A stretch of 64,000 nt of DNA from positions 620,001 through 684,000 of the forward strand of contig NZ_OBQI01000001.1 of assembly GCF_900221005.1 (NCBI RefSeq). Reading direction: 5' to 3'. Source of the DNA: Blastococcus aggregatus. GTDB lineage: Bacteria; Actinomycetota; Actinomycetes; Mycobacteriales; Geodermatophilaceae. Positions 47,614 to 56,728 of this stretch are shown here, in pieces (positions within the stretch are counted from its first letter, which is position 1; each line of letters opens with the position of its first letter). The position numbers and the translations under genes are program-made. The notes beneath the pieces were generated by a model. The model had not been told where the DNA came from. It made no database searches and saw only the letters and a program-made list of their open reading frames with translations.

Positions 47614-47922
47614 TCAGACGGCGCCCTTGCCGGCGTCGCCGGCGGGCACGGGGGTGAGCCGGCGGATGTCGGGCGCGGCGGCGAGGTTGCCGGCCAGGGC
47701 GGCACCGAGGGTGGCGAGCGGCTCGGCCTTGCCGTGCGCCTTCATCGCGTCGGCGTCGGCCCAGCGCTCCACCATGACGAAGCTCCCGTCGGCCTCGTGG
47801 AGGGCGTAGAGCTCGCAGCCGGGCTCCTCGTGCACCTTCGGGATGGCGGCCAGGATCGCCTCCCGGACGGCGTCGGTGGCTTCGGGCTTGGGCGTGAGGG
47901 TGGCGACGACGACGATGGACAT
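47614..47922 (-). CDS. Antibiotic biosynthesis monooxygenase (ABM) domain protein
   Basis: A 102-residue ferredoxin-like ABM protein: SIVVVATLTPKPEATDAVREAILAAIPKVHEEPGCELYALHEADGSFVMVERWADADAMKAHG. These dimeric small proteins include quinol monooxygenases and heme-degrading enzymes; specific residues do not decide here. GGAGG lies upstream of ATG 47922. It is divergent from fprA. Confidence 0.92.
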   Translation of the reverse strand: MSIVVVATLTPKPEATDAVREAILAAIPKVHEEPGCELYALHEADGSFVMVERWADADAMKAHGKAEPLATLGAALAGNLAAAPDIRRLTPVPAGDAGKGAV

Positions 47923-48006
47923 GGAGGGGCCTCCTCGAGCGACGATGATCGGGAAACCGGGCGCGCGCTCTGGTGGAGTGCCCCCGGCCGGGTCAGGATG
48001 CCAGTC

Positions 48007-49407
48007 ATGGTCGCCGACGGTTCCGCCGCTCCCCCATCCGCGCGCCGTCCTCTCCGAGTGGCGATCATCGGCGCGGGGCCGGCGGGCATCTTCGCCGCCG
48101 ACGCGCTGACCCGGCAGGACGACGTCCCGGTCTCCATCGACCTCATCGACCGGCTGCCCACGCCGTTCGGCCTGGTCCGGCACGGGATCGCACCGGACCA
48201 CCCGAAGATGCGGGCCATCCGGGAGACGCTGCACCGCAGCCTCGACCAGCCGCTGGTCCGCTTCGTGGGCAACGTCGACATCGGCGTCGACCTGTCGCTG
48301 GAGGAGCTGCGGGAGCACGTCGACGCCGTGATCTACACCTACGGCGCCGCGCTGGACCGGCGCCTCGGCATCCCCGGCGAGGAGCTCCCCGGCAGCCTCG
48401 CGGCCACCGACGTCGTCGCCTGGTACACCGGCCACCCCGACGCCGACCGGGAGCGGGTCGAGGCCGCGCTGGCCCTCGCCCGCTCGGTCGTCGTCATCGG
48501 CGTCGGCAACGTCGCGCTGGACGTGGCCCGCGTGCTGGCCCGCGAGCCCTCGGAGCTGGAGTCCACCGACATGCCCCAGCACGTGCTGGACGTGCTGGCC
48601 GCCGCCCCCGTGGAGCAGGTGACGATCCTGGGTCGCCGCGGCCCGGCGCAGGCCGCCTTCACCACCCAGGAGCTGCGCGAGCTCGACGAGATGACCGCAG
48701 CGACCGTGCTCGTCGACCCCGTCGACCTGGAGCTCGACCCGGCGAGCGAGGAGCGCGCCGCCGCCGACCGCGTCGTCGGCCGCAACCTCGGGGTGCTGCG
48801 CGGCTGGGCCGGGCACGTGCTCGAGGCCGGCCGCACGCCGCTGCGGCTGCGCTTCTTCCGCCGCCCGGTGCGGCTGGTCGGCGAGGGCCGGGTCACCGGC
48901 ATCGAGGTCGAGCGCACCGCCGTCGACGGTGACGGACGCGCGGTCGGCACCGGCGAGCTGGAGCTGCTGCCCGCCGACCTGGTCGTCCGCTCCGTCGGCT
49001 ACCGCGGCACCCCCCTGCCGGGGCTGCCGGTCGACGAGAGCAGCGGGACGGTGCCGCACGACGGCGTGGGCCGGGTGCAGCGCGACGGTCGGTCCTCCGC
49101 CGGCGAGTACGTCGCCGGCTGGATCAAGCGCGGACCCAGCGGTGTCGTGGGCACCAACAAGCACGACGCCCGGGAGACGGTGGACGCGCTGCTCGCCGAC
49201 GCCGCGGACGGCACGCTCGCCGTCCGGGGCGCGGTCGACGACCTGGTGGAGACGCTGCAGGCCCGCGGGGCCGAGCCGGTGCTGCTGGAGGACTGGCGGG
49301 CGATCGACGCCGCGGAGGTGGCGCTGGGCGCCAGCCGCGGCCGGGCGCGCACGACGATGCACGAGCGCGAGGCCCTGCTGGCGGCGGTCCGGGCCGTCGT
49401 GCGCTGA
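48007..49407 (+). CDS. fprA: Ferredoxin/adrenodoxin-type NADP reductase
   Basis: FprA-like flavoprotein (adrenodoxin reductase family) that passes electrons from NADPH to ferredoxin, often for cytochromes P450. The 466-residue protein has FAD motif VAIIGAGPAGIFAADAL, the family segment PTPFGLVRHGIAPDHPKMRAI, NADP motif VVVIGVGNVALDVARVLA, and GWIKRGPSGVVGTNKHDA. ATG 48007 follows AGGA by eight bases; ATG 47998 is possible. A longer frame upstream is shadow of the ABM gene. Confidence 0.94.
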   Translation: MVADGSAAPPSARRPLRVAIIGAGPAGIFAADALTRQDDVPVSIDLIDRLPTPFGLVRHGIAPDHPKMRAIRETLHRSLDQPLVRFVGNVDIGVDLSLEELREHVDAVIYTYGAALDRRLGIPGEELPGSLAATDVVAWYTGHPDADRERVEAALALARSVVVIGVGNVALDVARVLAREPSELESTDMPQHVLDVLAAAPVEQVTILGRRGPAQAAFTTQELRELDEMTAATVLVDPVDLELDPASEERAAADRVVGRNLGVLRGWAGHVLEAGRTPLRLRFFRRPVRLVGEGRVTGIEVERTAVDGDGRAVGTGELELLPADLVVRSVGYRGTPLPGLPVDESSGTVPHDGVGRVQRDGRSSAGEYVAGWIKRGPSGVVGTNKHDARETVDALLADAADGTLAVRGAVDDLVETLQARGAEPVLLEDWRAIDAAEVALGASRGRARTTMHEREALLAAVRAVVR

Positions 49408-49414
49408 GGCCGGA

Positions 49415-50275
49415 TCAGCCCATGTCGAGGCTGCGCAGCGTCTGCGCGGCCAGCTGGTCGCCCGCCTCGGCACCGAGCCGGAACTGCTCGACGGCGCCGT
49501 CGAGGTCACCGCGGTCGGCCAGCAGCACGGCGAGGTTCTGGTGGCAGTACACGTCGCCGGCGGCGATGCCGGCGCGGAACGCCTCCTCGGCGGCCTCGTC
49601 GTCGCCGAGGTCCTCGCGGTAGAGGTTGCCCAGGGGGAGCCAGGACACCTGCTCGCCGAGCTTGGCGCCGCGCTCGAGCACCGACCGCGCCTCCGCACCC
49701 CGGCCGCTCTCGCGCAGCAGGTGCGCCAGGTCGGTGCGGGCGGCCGGGAAGTGGGCGGCGCCGGCCCGCAGGTCGTCCTCGAGCGCGGGGTCCAGCGTGG
49801 CGCAGAACCGCCAGCAGGCGACGACGGCGGCGGCCTCGGCGTCCCCGGCGGCGGCGATCTCCTCGGCGACGGCCAGCGCCTCCTCGCGCTCGCCCTGCTC
49901 GCGGAGCAGGAAGGCCAGCTGCAGCCCGCCCTCGAGGTCGCCGGCGTCGACGGCACCCCGGTAGGCGCGCATCGCACCGGCGAGGTCGCCGAGGTCCTCG
50001 AGCACGAGGCCCAGGTTGCGCCACGCGTCGGGCTCGCCGGCGGCCAGCGCCACCTCGTAGGCGTCGACGGCCTCGGCCCACCGGCCCTGCGCGGCCAGCG
50101 CGTTGCCGAGGTTGAACGACGCGACGGTGTCGCCGGCGTCGGCGGCCCGGCGGAAGCACTCCTCGGCGTCCGCGTGCCGGCCGGCGTCGGCGAGGTCGCA
50201 GCCGAGGTCGATCAGCGCATCGGGGTCCCCGGAGGCCCGCAGCCGCCGGAGGCGCCTGTCGAGGTCCTCGGTCAT
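49415..50275 (-). CDS. Tetratricopeptide/Sel1-repeat protein
   Basis: A 286-residue all-helical protein built of about seven TPR-like units, for example DADAEECFRRAADAGDTVASFNLGNALAAQG followed by WAEAVDAYEVALAAGEPDAWRNLGLVLEDLG. The Ala-Gly-Asp turns give a Sel1 flavour. TPR proteins are protein-binding scaffolds. It stands alone, convergent with fprA. ATG 50275 is chosen over 50296. Confidence 0.9.
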   Translation of the reverse strand: MTEDLDRRLRRLRASGDPDALIDLGCDLADAGRHADAEECFRRAADAGDTVASFNLGNALAAQGRWAEAVDAYEVALAAGEPDAWRNLGLVLEDLGDLAGAMRAYRGAVDAGDLEGGLQLAFLLREQGEREEALAVAEEIAAAGDAEAAAVVACWRFCATLDPALEDDLRAGAAHFPAARTDLAHLLRESGRGAEARSVLERGAKLGEQVSWLPLGNLYREDLGDDEAAEEAFRAGIAAGDVYCHQNLAVLLADRGDLDGAVEQFRLGAEAGDQLAAQTLRSLDMG

Positions 50276-50357
50276 GCCAGCGATCTTCGCGGGCACCCCG
50301 CCTCCCCCGCGCCGCCCGCAGGGGTGACCTCACCCCAACGGGAGGGTCTCCCGGCGG

Positions 50358-51338
50358 TCAGCCGCCGAACGCCTCCCGCCAGGCCGGCAGCAGGGTGCTC
50401 CGGGTCCACTCCAGGTAGGGCTCCTGCTGGTCGCCGCCGATCTGCACGAGCGCCAGGTGGGTGAAGCCGGCGTCGGCGTACTCCTTCGCCGCCTCGATCA
50501 CCGCGGCGACGTCGTCACCGCACGGGATGCTGCTCTCGACGTCGTCCTCGCGGACGAACTGCGCGGCCGCGTCGAAGGCGGCCGGGCCGGGCAGCTCGGC
50601 GTTGACCTTCCAGCCGAAGCCGAACCAGCGGAACAGGGTGTGCGCCCGGGCGACGGCGGCGGCCTTGTCGGTGCCGAAGCTGATCGGCATCTGCGCGATC
50701 CGCGGCTTCCCCGCCCCTCCGGCGGCGTCGAACGCCTCGATGAGCTCCCGCTCGGGTTCGGTGGCGATGAGCGCGTCGGCGAGCTCACCGGCGATCCGCG
50801 AGGCCTGCGCGCCACCGGAGGCGACACCGATCGGCACCCGCTTCTCCGGCAGGTCCCAGAGCTTGGCCGACTCCACGTCGAAGTGCTCGCCGCGGAAGTT
50901 GGTGTAGCCCTCGCCGTCGAAGAGCTCCCGGATGATGTGCAGGCCCTCCATGAGCATCTCCTGGCGGACGTCGGCCGGCGGCCAGCCGGCGCCCACGACG
51001 TGCTCGTTGAGGTTCTCGCCGGAGCCCAGGCCGAGGGTGAACCGGCCGTCGGACAGGATCTGCAACGTCGCCGCCTTCTGCGCCACGACCGCCGGGTGGT
51101 ACCGGAACGACGGGCAGGTCACGTAGGTCATCAGCGGGATGCGGCTGGTGGCCTGCGCCGCGGCGCCGAGCACCGTCCAGGCGTGCGGCGAGTGCCCCAT
51201 CTCGTCCAGCCACGGGAAGTAGTGGTCGCTGCTCACCGAGAAGTCGAAGCCGACCTCCTCGGCGCCCACCACGTGGCGGACCAGTTCCTTCGGCCCGGCC
51301 TGCTCGGTCATCATCGTGTAGCCCAGCTGCATGCCCAT
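50358..51338 (-). CDS. F420-dependent LLM-class oxidoreductase
   Basis: A luciferase-like TIM-barrel enzyme of 326 residues using coenzyme F420, like the glucose-6-phosphate dehydrogenase-related group: VGFDFSVSSDHYFPWLDEMGHSPHAWTVLGAAA, TYVTCPSFRYHPAVVAQKAATLQILSDGRFTLGLGSGENLNEHVVG, PIGVASGG. The His in SSDHYFPW and the GSGENLNEH segment bind F420. The start is ATG 51338 or 51332. The substrate is not evident. Confidence 0.92.
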   Translation of the reverse strand: MGMQLGYTMMTEQAGPKELVRHVVGAEEVGFDFSVSSDHYFPWLDEMGHSPHAWTVLGAAAQATSRIPLMTYVTCPSFRYHPAVVAQKAATLQILSDGRFTLGLGSGENLNEHVVGAGWPPADVRQEMLMEGLHIIRELFDGEGYTNFRGEHFDVESAKLWDLPEKRVPIGVASGGAQASRIAGELADALIATEPERELIEAFDAAGGAGKPRIAQMPISFGTDKAAAVARAHTLFRWFGFGWKVNAELPGPAAFDAAAQFVREDDVESSIPCGDDVAAVIEAAKEYADAGFTHLALVQIGGDQQEPYLEWTRSTLLPAWREAFGG

Positions 51339-51473
51339 GCCGCGCGGCTACCCCCGGGCCGCCGGGCCCAACCGGCGTGCAGACCGGCTCGCCGGCTCCC
51401 CGGGGACCGCACGGTCCGGATCGACAGGATCCGGAGACCACGCCGGGGGGTCCGTGCTGGCTACTGTCCGGGA

Positions 51474-52514
51474 ATGTGCGGAGGAGCGTCCCGTGAGGCC
51501 GCCGCGGCGGCGCCGCGGCCGGCGGTCGGTTCGGCGGTCGACCCCATCGCGCTGGAGCCGGTGGACGAGGTCGTCATCACCACGCTCGTCGACAACTCCT
51601 TCGACGGACTGCTCGTCGGCACCGAGCGGGTCCGCCGTGCGGCGGCGTGGAGCACCGGCGTCGTCACGGCCGCGCAGTTCGAGGGGGGCAGGACCATCGC
51701 CGGCCTGCGCGCCGAGCACGGCTTCTCCGCCCTCGTGACGGTGCGCCGGGGTGTGACCACCACGAGTCTGCTGTTCGACACGGGTGTCTCGCCCGACGGC
51801 ATGGTCGAGAACGCGAGCCGTCTGGGCATCGACCTCGGTGCCGTACAGGGCGTCGTCCTCAGCCACGGTCACTTCGACCACGCCGGCGGCCTGGCCGGCC
51901 TGGCCCGTCGGCGCTCGCTCCCCATGACCGTGCACCCGCTGATCTGGAGCAGGCGGCGCCTCGCTGTGCCGGGCGCGGAACCGGTCGAGCTGCCGACGCT
52001 GAGCCGCAGAGCCCTGGAGGGAGAGGGTTTCTCGGTGATCGAACGTCGGCAGCCGTCGCTGCTGGTAGACGGCAGCGTGCTGATCACCGGCGAGATCGAC
52101 CGCACCACCGACTACGAGAACGGCATGCCCCCGTCGCACCAGGCGTGGGACGGCGTCGGCTGGCAGCACGACCCACTGGTCCTGGACGACCAGGCGCTCG
52201 TCGTCCACGTCCGCGGGCGCGGACTGGTGGTGCTCACCGGCTGCGGCCATGGCGGCGCGGTCAACACGGTGCGGCACGCGATGCGCCTGACCGGTGTCGA
52301 CCGGTTGCACGCGCTGCTCGGCGGTCTCCACCTCGGCGGCCCCGCGTTCGAGCCGATCATCCCGCCCACCGTGCGGGCGCTCACCGACCTCGCGCCGGAC
52401 CTGCTCGCCCCCGGTCATTGCACCGGCTGGCGGGCTCAGCACGCCCTGGAGGCTGCGCTGCCCGACGCGTGGGTGGCGAGCAGCTCCGGGACGAGGTACT
52501 CCCTCGCCGCATGA
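51474..52514 (+). CDS. MBL-fold metallohydrolase
   Basis: A 346-residue metallo-beta-lactamase-fold protein of the RFAP-synthase-like group (7,8-dihydropterin-type). It has VVITTLVDNSFDGLL, LLFDTGVSPDGMVENASRLGIDL, metal motif SHGHFDHAGGL, VLTGCGHGGAVNT and LLGGLHLGG, ending with APGHCTGWRA. All expected ligands are present. TACTGT (51462-51467) ends six bases before the ATG, suggesting a leaderless mRNA. Confidence 0.9.
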   Translation: MCGGASREAAAAAPRPAVGSAVDPIALEPVDEVVITTLVDNSFDGLLVGTERVRRAAAWSTGVVTAAQFEGGRTIAGLRAEHGFSALVTVRRGVTTTSLLFDTGVSPDGMVENASRLGIDLGAVQGVVLSHGHFDHAGGLAGLARRRSLPMTVHPLIWSRRRLAVPGAEPVELPTLSRRALEGEGFSVIERRQPSLLVDGSVLITGEIDRTTDYENGMPPSHQAWDGVGWQHDPLVLDDQALVVHVRGRGLVVLTGCGHGGAVNTVRHAMRLTGVDRLHALLGGLHLGGPAFEPIIPPTVRALTDLAPDLLAPGHCTGWRAQHALEAALPDAWVASSSGTRYSLAA

Positions 52515-52575
52515 GGACCACCGACCACCACTCGCGGAAGATGTCCCGGCTGAGGAACCGACCCGCACCGGCCGG

Positions 52576-53766
52576 TCACGCCCGATCGGCGGCCAGCGCC
52601 TCCCGCATCTTGATCTTCCCGCCGGTGCGCAGCAGCGCGCCGGAGTAGATCCGGCCGCCGAGACGGACCACGAGCCCGATCGCCAGCACCATCAGGACGA
52701 CGGCCAGCGCGATCTCCCAGGGCGCCACCTCGCCCGCCGCCTGCCGCACCGGCATGACCAGCGGCGAGAGGCCGGGGACGAGCGACGTCACCGTGGCCAG
52801 CAGGCCACCCGGGTCGGAGGCGGCCTGGATGCCGATGAAGAAGGCGACGATGAGCACCATCGACGTCGGCATGAGCACGGTCGCCAGGTCCTCCTGCCGG
52901 CTCACCAGCGAGGCGGCCACGGCGAAGACGGCCGCGTACCAGGCGTAGCCCAGCACGAACCAGGCGATCACGATGGCGACGGTGCTGATCAGGTCACCGG
53001 GCACCTCGACGATGTCGAAGGCCAGTGCCGCGACGACCGCGACGACACCGATGGCGACGATCTGCCCGAGCGCCAGGACCCCCAGGCCGAGGATCTTCCC
53101 GGCGAGCAGCTGCCACGGACGCATCGTGGCCAGCAGCAGCTCGACCACCCGGCTGGACTTCTCCTCGACCACGCCCTGGGCGATGAACTGCCCGAACAGG
53201 ATCAGCAGGCTGTAGAGGATCACCACCCCGAAGATGGCGGCCACGACCCGCTGCTCGTCGGCCGCGGCATCGGCGTCCAGGGCCGTGACCGCGACCTCCG
53301 GCACGTCGAGCCCGGTGAGGCCTGCCTCGGTCAGCTGCTCGGCGACCGCGAGCTGCCCGACCGCGCCCTGGACGATCGCCTCGAGGGTGCCGCCGGCGGA
53401 CTCGCGGACGAGCAGCTCGGGGTCCGCCCCGGCGAGCAGTGCGCCGTCGACGTCCTCGTCGTCGACCGCGGTGCGGGCGGCGGCCTCGTCGTCGAGCTCG
53501 ACCACCTCGACGTCGACGTCCAGCGCCTCGCCCTGCGCCTCCAGGGCGGTGACCAGCGAGCCGTCGCCCCCGACGAGACCGACCCGGCTCTCCTCGTCAC
53601 CCGAGCCGGTCACCACCTGGATGACCACCGCCGCGACGATCACCAGCAGGATCACGACCGAGCTGATGATGAAGCCCTTGTCGCGGATGCGGGTGGCCAC
53701 CTCGCGGGCGGCGACCAGTCGGACCAGCGAGGCGCTGGAGGGCTCGTGCGGAGCGGGCGCGGTCAT
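52576..53766 (-). CDS. ABC-2 type permease (NatB-like exporter subunit)
   Basis: A 396-residue membrane protein: an N-terminal helix (about 27-48), a large extracytoplasmic domain (about 50-170, DVDVEVVELDDEAAARTAVDDEDVDGALLAG), then five membrane segments with FGQFIAQGVVEEKSSRVVELLLATMRPWQLLAGKI, the ABC-2/NatB signature. It is coupled by ATGA to the ATPase gene; the pair should export an unknown substrate, with Na+ or peptides as family precedents. Confidence 0.92.
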   Translation of the reverse strand: MTAPAPHEPSSASLVRLVAAREVATRIRDKGFIISSVVILLVIVAAVVIQVVTGSGDEESRVGLVGGDGSLVTALEAQGEALDVDVEVVELDDEAAARTAVDDEDVDGALLAGADPELLVRESAGGTLEAIVQGAVGQLAVAEQLTEAGLTGLDVPEVAVTALDADAAADEQRVVAAIFGVVILYSLLILFGQFIAQGVVEEKSSRVVELLLATMRPWQLLAGKILGLGVLALGQIVAIGVVAVVAALAFDIVEVPGDLISTVAIVIAWFVLGYAWYAAVFAVAASLVSRQEDLATVLMPTSMVLIVAFFIGIQAASDPGGLLATVTSLVPGLSPLVMPVRQAAGEVAPWEIALAVVLMVLAIGLVVRLGGRIYSGALLRTGGKIKMREALAADRA

Positions 53767-54677
53767 GCCGCCACCTCCGCCGGTGCCGGCGCTGCGACGG
53801 CCTCGCGGAAGAGCTCGACGAGCGAGGGCTGCTGCCAGGCGAAGTGCGTGACCCGGCCGGTCCGCAGCGCCGCGGCGAGCACCGCCTGGTCATCCGCGCC
53901 GTCCGCGAGCTCGAGGACCGTGTCCCCGGCCCGTTCCGAGACGACCCGGACACCGGGGACGGACGAGGCCCATGGCGCATCGGCGTCGGGGACGACCACC
54001 CGCAGCAGCCGACCGGACTCTCTGTGGCGCAGCTCGTCGACGGTGCCGGTGGCGACCATCCGGCCGCGGGCGAGGATGCCGACGGAGTCGCACAGCCGCT
54101 CGACGAGATCGAGCTGGTGGCTGGAGAACACGACCGGCACGCCGGCGCGCGCCTGACCCAGCAGCGCCTCCGCGAGGGAATCGACGCCGATCGGATCGAG
54201 GCCGGAGAACGGCTCGTCCAGGATGAGCACCTCGGGGCGGCTGACCAGTGCGGCCGCAAGCTGCACCCGCTGCTGGTTGCCCAGCGACAGCTTCTCGACG
54301 GCGTCCCCGCGACGTGCGCCCAGACCGAGCCGCTCGAGCCACTCGTCGGCGGCCGTCGCGGCGGCAGCGGCGCCGAGCCCGTGCAACCTCGCGAAGTAGG
54401 CGACCTGCTCGCCGACCTTCATCTTCGGGTAGAGCCCGCGTTCCTCCGGCATGTAGCCGACCCGCCGACGCGAGGCCTGGTCCAGCGGTCTGCCGTTCCA
54501 GCGGACCTCGCCGGCGTCGGCGCGGACCAGGCCCATGGCGATGCGCATCGTGGTCGTCTTGCCTGCGCCGTTGGATCCGCAGAACCCGAACATCGAGCCG
54601 GGGGCGACGGTGAACCCGACGCCCTCCAGGACCCGGACGTCGCCGAAGCTCTTGTGGAGCCCGTCGAACTCGAGCAC
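53763..54677 (-). CDS. ABC transporter ATP-binding protein (NatA-like)
   Basis: A 304-residue ABC ATPase. Walker A is GSNGAGKTT, the signature motif appears as LSLGNQQRVQLAAAL, where Gln-rich replaces the usual SGGQ, Walker B is VLILDEPFSGLDP, and the switch His is in FSSHQLD. A C-terminal domain of about 85 residues follows. GTG 54677 is preceded by AGGAGG. It is the partner of the ABC-2 permease. The longer open frame upstream lies over udgX and is shadow. Confidence 0.95.
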   Translation of the reverse strand: MLEFDGLHKSFGDVRVLEGVGFTVAPGSMFGFCGSNGAGKTTTMRIAMGLVRADAGEVRWNGRPLDQASRRRVGYMPEERGLYPKMKVGEQVAYFARLHGLGAAAAATAADEWLERLGLGARRGDAVEKLSLGNQQRVQLAAALVSRPEVLILDEPFSGLDPIGVDSLAEALLGQARAGVPVVFSSHQLDLVERLCDSVGILARGRMVATGTVDELRHRESGRLLRVVVPDADAPWASSVPGVRVVSERAGDTVLELADGADDQAVLAAALRTGRVTHFAWQQPSLVELFREAVAAPAPAEVAA

Positions 54678-54747
54678 CCGTCCTCCTGTCGTCGTCGCGT
54701 GAGAGGCCCGACCGTATCGGTCGCGGGGACCGCCGCCCTGCGGTGTC

Positions 54748-55461
54748 ATGAGGCCGATGAGCGAACGCAACGGCCCCGGACGCACCGGCCCCGCGCAGCC
54801 TCCGACCGGCGTCGGTCTCGACGGGCTGGCAGCCGCCGCGGCCGGCTGCCGGGCCTGCGAGCTGTGGGAGCCGGCGACGCAGACGGTCTTCGGCTCGGGC
54901 CCACCCACCGCGCGCGTCGTCCTCGTCGGCGAGCAGCCCGGCGACCAGGAGGACCGGACGGGCGAGCCGTTCGTCGGACCGGCCGGCCGGTTGCTGGACC
55001 AGGCGCTCGCCGGCGCCGGCATCGAGCGCTCCGACGCCTACGTCACCAATGCGGTGAAGCACTTCCGGTTCACACCGAAGGGCAAGCGGCGCATCCACCA
55101 GACGCCCGGCGCCGAGCACCTGCGCGCGTGCGCCCCGTGGCTGCACGCCGAGCTCGCCGTCCTCCGGCCCGAGGTGGTCGTGGCGCTCGGTGCGACGGCG
55201 GCCAAGGCGCTCATCGCGCCGTCCTTCCGGATCACGACCGACCGCGGTCGGCTGCTGCCCTGGGCACTGCCCGGCCTGCCGCCCCCGCCCGTGGCCCAGG
55301 AGGCCGACGACGACGAGCCGGACGAGGCCGCGCCCGCCCAGACCTGGATCCTGGCGACGACGCACCCCTCGGCCGTCCTGCGCACACCGGACGATGCCCG
55401 CGACGCCGCCTTCGACGCCCTCGTCTCCGACCTGCAGGTGGTGGCCGCCGCCCTGGCCTGA
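54748..55461 (+). CDS. udgX: UdgX-type uracil-DNA glycosylase
   Basis: A 237-residue family 4-like uracil-DNA glycosylase of the UdgX class. Motif A is GEQPGDQEDRTGEPFVGPAGRLLD, and the UdgX-specific loop is KRRIHQTPG, in which the His forms a covalent link to the abasic site in the mycobacterial enzyme. Iron-sulfur Cys residues are seen in GCRACELW and HLRACAPWL. A 15-residue acidic insert (AQEADDDEPDEAAP) precedes motif B (THPSAVLR). It is divergent from the ABC exporter pair. Confidence 0.93.
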   Translation: MRPMSERNGPGRTGPAQPPTGVGLDGLAAAAAGCRACELWEPATQTVFGSGPPTARVVLVGEQPGDQEDRTGEPFVGPAGRLLDQALAGAGIERSDAYVTNAVKHFRFTPKGKRRIHQTPGAEHLRACAPWLHAELAVLRPEVVVALGATAAKALIAPSFRITTDRGRLLPWALPGLPPPPVAQEADDDEPDEAAPAQTWILATTHPSAVLRTPDDARDAAFDALVSDLQVVAAALA

Positions 55462-55462
55462 G

Positions 55463-56728
55463 TCAGACCGCCGTGCGGGAGGCGCGGAAGAGCCAGAACG
55501 ACGGCACCAGCACGGCCACCAGCGCCATCGCCACCACGACGACGACGCCGCCGGACACCATCGCCACGCTCACCGACGCCGCGCTCGCCAGCGCACCGGC
55601 GCGCAGGTCGCCCAGCCGCGGCCCCCCGGCGACGACGACGATGAAGACGCCCTGCATCCGCCCGCGCATCTCCTCCGGCGCGGCCAGCTGCAGCATCGAC
55701 GACCGCAGCACCGCGCTGACCATGTCGCCGGCTCCGGCCACCGCGAGGCAGAGCACGGCCAGCCACAGCGACTGCGCCCAGCCGAAGCCGACGATCGCCA
55801 CGCCCCACACCGCGATCGCCGCCAGCACCACCGCGCCCTGCCGGTCGACCCGGGACACCCACCCCGAGGTGAGCCCCATGAGCAGCGCGCCGATCGAGAC
55901 ACCGGCGAACAGCCAGCCCAGCGCATTGGGCGAGTCGGTGAACCGGGTCTCCGACAGCTCGGGGAACACCGCCTGGGGCCAGGCGAAGCACATCGCGACG
56001 ATGTCGACGACGAACGTCATGAGCAGGACCGGCTGGGTGCGCAGGAAGACGAAGCCCTCCCCCACACCGCGGATCGCCGCGCCCAGGCGCAGCGGGCCGA
56101 CGTCCCGGCCCGGCGGCAGTGGCGGCAGCCCGCGCAGCAGGACGGCGGCGGCGAGGAAGCCCAGCGCGTCGATCGCGTAGGCCAGGAACAGCTCCCCCGC
56201 CCCGATGAGGACGCCGGCCAGCAGCGGCCCCACGATGACCGCGGCCTGGCGCACGGTCATCGACAGCGCATTGGCCGCGGACACCCCCGCCGGCCCCACC
56301 AGAGCAGGGATGACCGCGCTGCGCGCCGGCTGGTTGACCGCCGCGAACGCGGAGACGCAGGCGGTCAGCACCCACAGCACCGCGAGGTTCCCGTCCCCGG
56401 GGAACAGCGCCTGCACCGCCAGCAGCGCGCTCGTCGCCGCGGCACCGACGGAGGTGACGAGCATCAGCCGGCGGCGGTCCATCGAGTCGGCGATGGCGCC
56501 GCCGAGCAGACCGAAGACGACGAGCGGCACCAGCGCGACGATCGAGGTCACGCCCACCATCAGCGAGTCGCCGGTGAGCAGGTAGACCTGGAACGGGACG
56601 GCGACCAGCGTCATCTGCTGGCCGAGCATGGTCGCGGCCACACCCCAGAACAGCCGCCGGTAGGCCGGGTTGCGCAGCGGCGTGGTGTCGATCGCCCAGG
56701 AGCGCCGAGGGGTGGAACCCCCGCTCAC
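55463..56728 (-). CDS. MFS transporter (enterobactin-exporter-like)
   Basis: A 421-residue major-facilitator protein with 12 hydrophobic segments, starting NPAYRRLFWGVAATMLGQQMTLVAVPFQVYLLTGDSLMVG and containing the loop GLLGGAIADSMDRRRLM typical of EntS-like drug or siderophore exporters. GTG 56728 overlaps the pdxH stop as GTGA. Substrate is unknown. Confidence 0.92.
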   Translation of the reverse strand: MSGGSTPRRSWAIDTTPLRNPAYRRLFWGVAATMLGQQMTLVAVPFQVYLLTGDSLMVGVTSIVALVPLVVFGLLGGAIADSMDRRRLMLVTSVGAAATSALLAVQALFPGDGNLAVLWVLTACVSAFAAVNQPARSAVIPALVGPAGVSAANALSMTVRQAAVIVGPLLAGVLIGAGELFLAYAIDALGFLAAAVLLRGLPPLPPGRDVGPLRLGAAIRGVGEGFVFLRTQPVLLMTFVVDIVAMCFAWPQAVFPELSETRFTDSPNALGWLFAGVSIGALLMGLTSGWVSRVDRQGAVVLAAIAVWGVAIVGFGWAQSLWLAVLCLAVAGAGDMVSAVLRSSMLQLAAPEEMRGRMQGVFIVVVAGGPRLGDLRAGALASAASVSVAMVSGGVVVVVAMALVAVLVPSFWLFRASRTAV

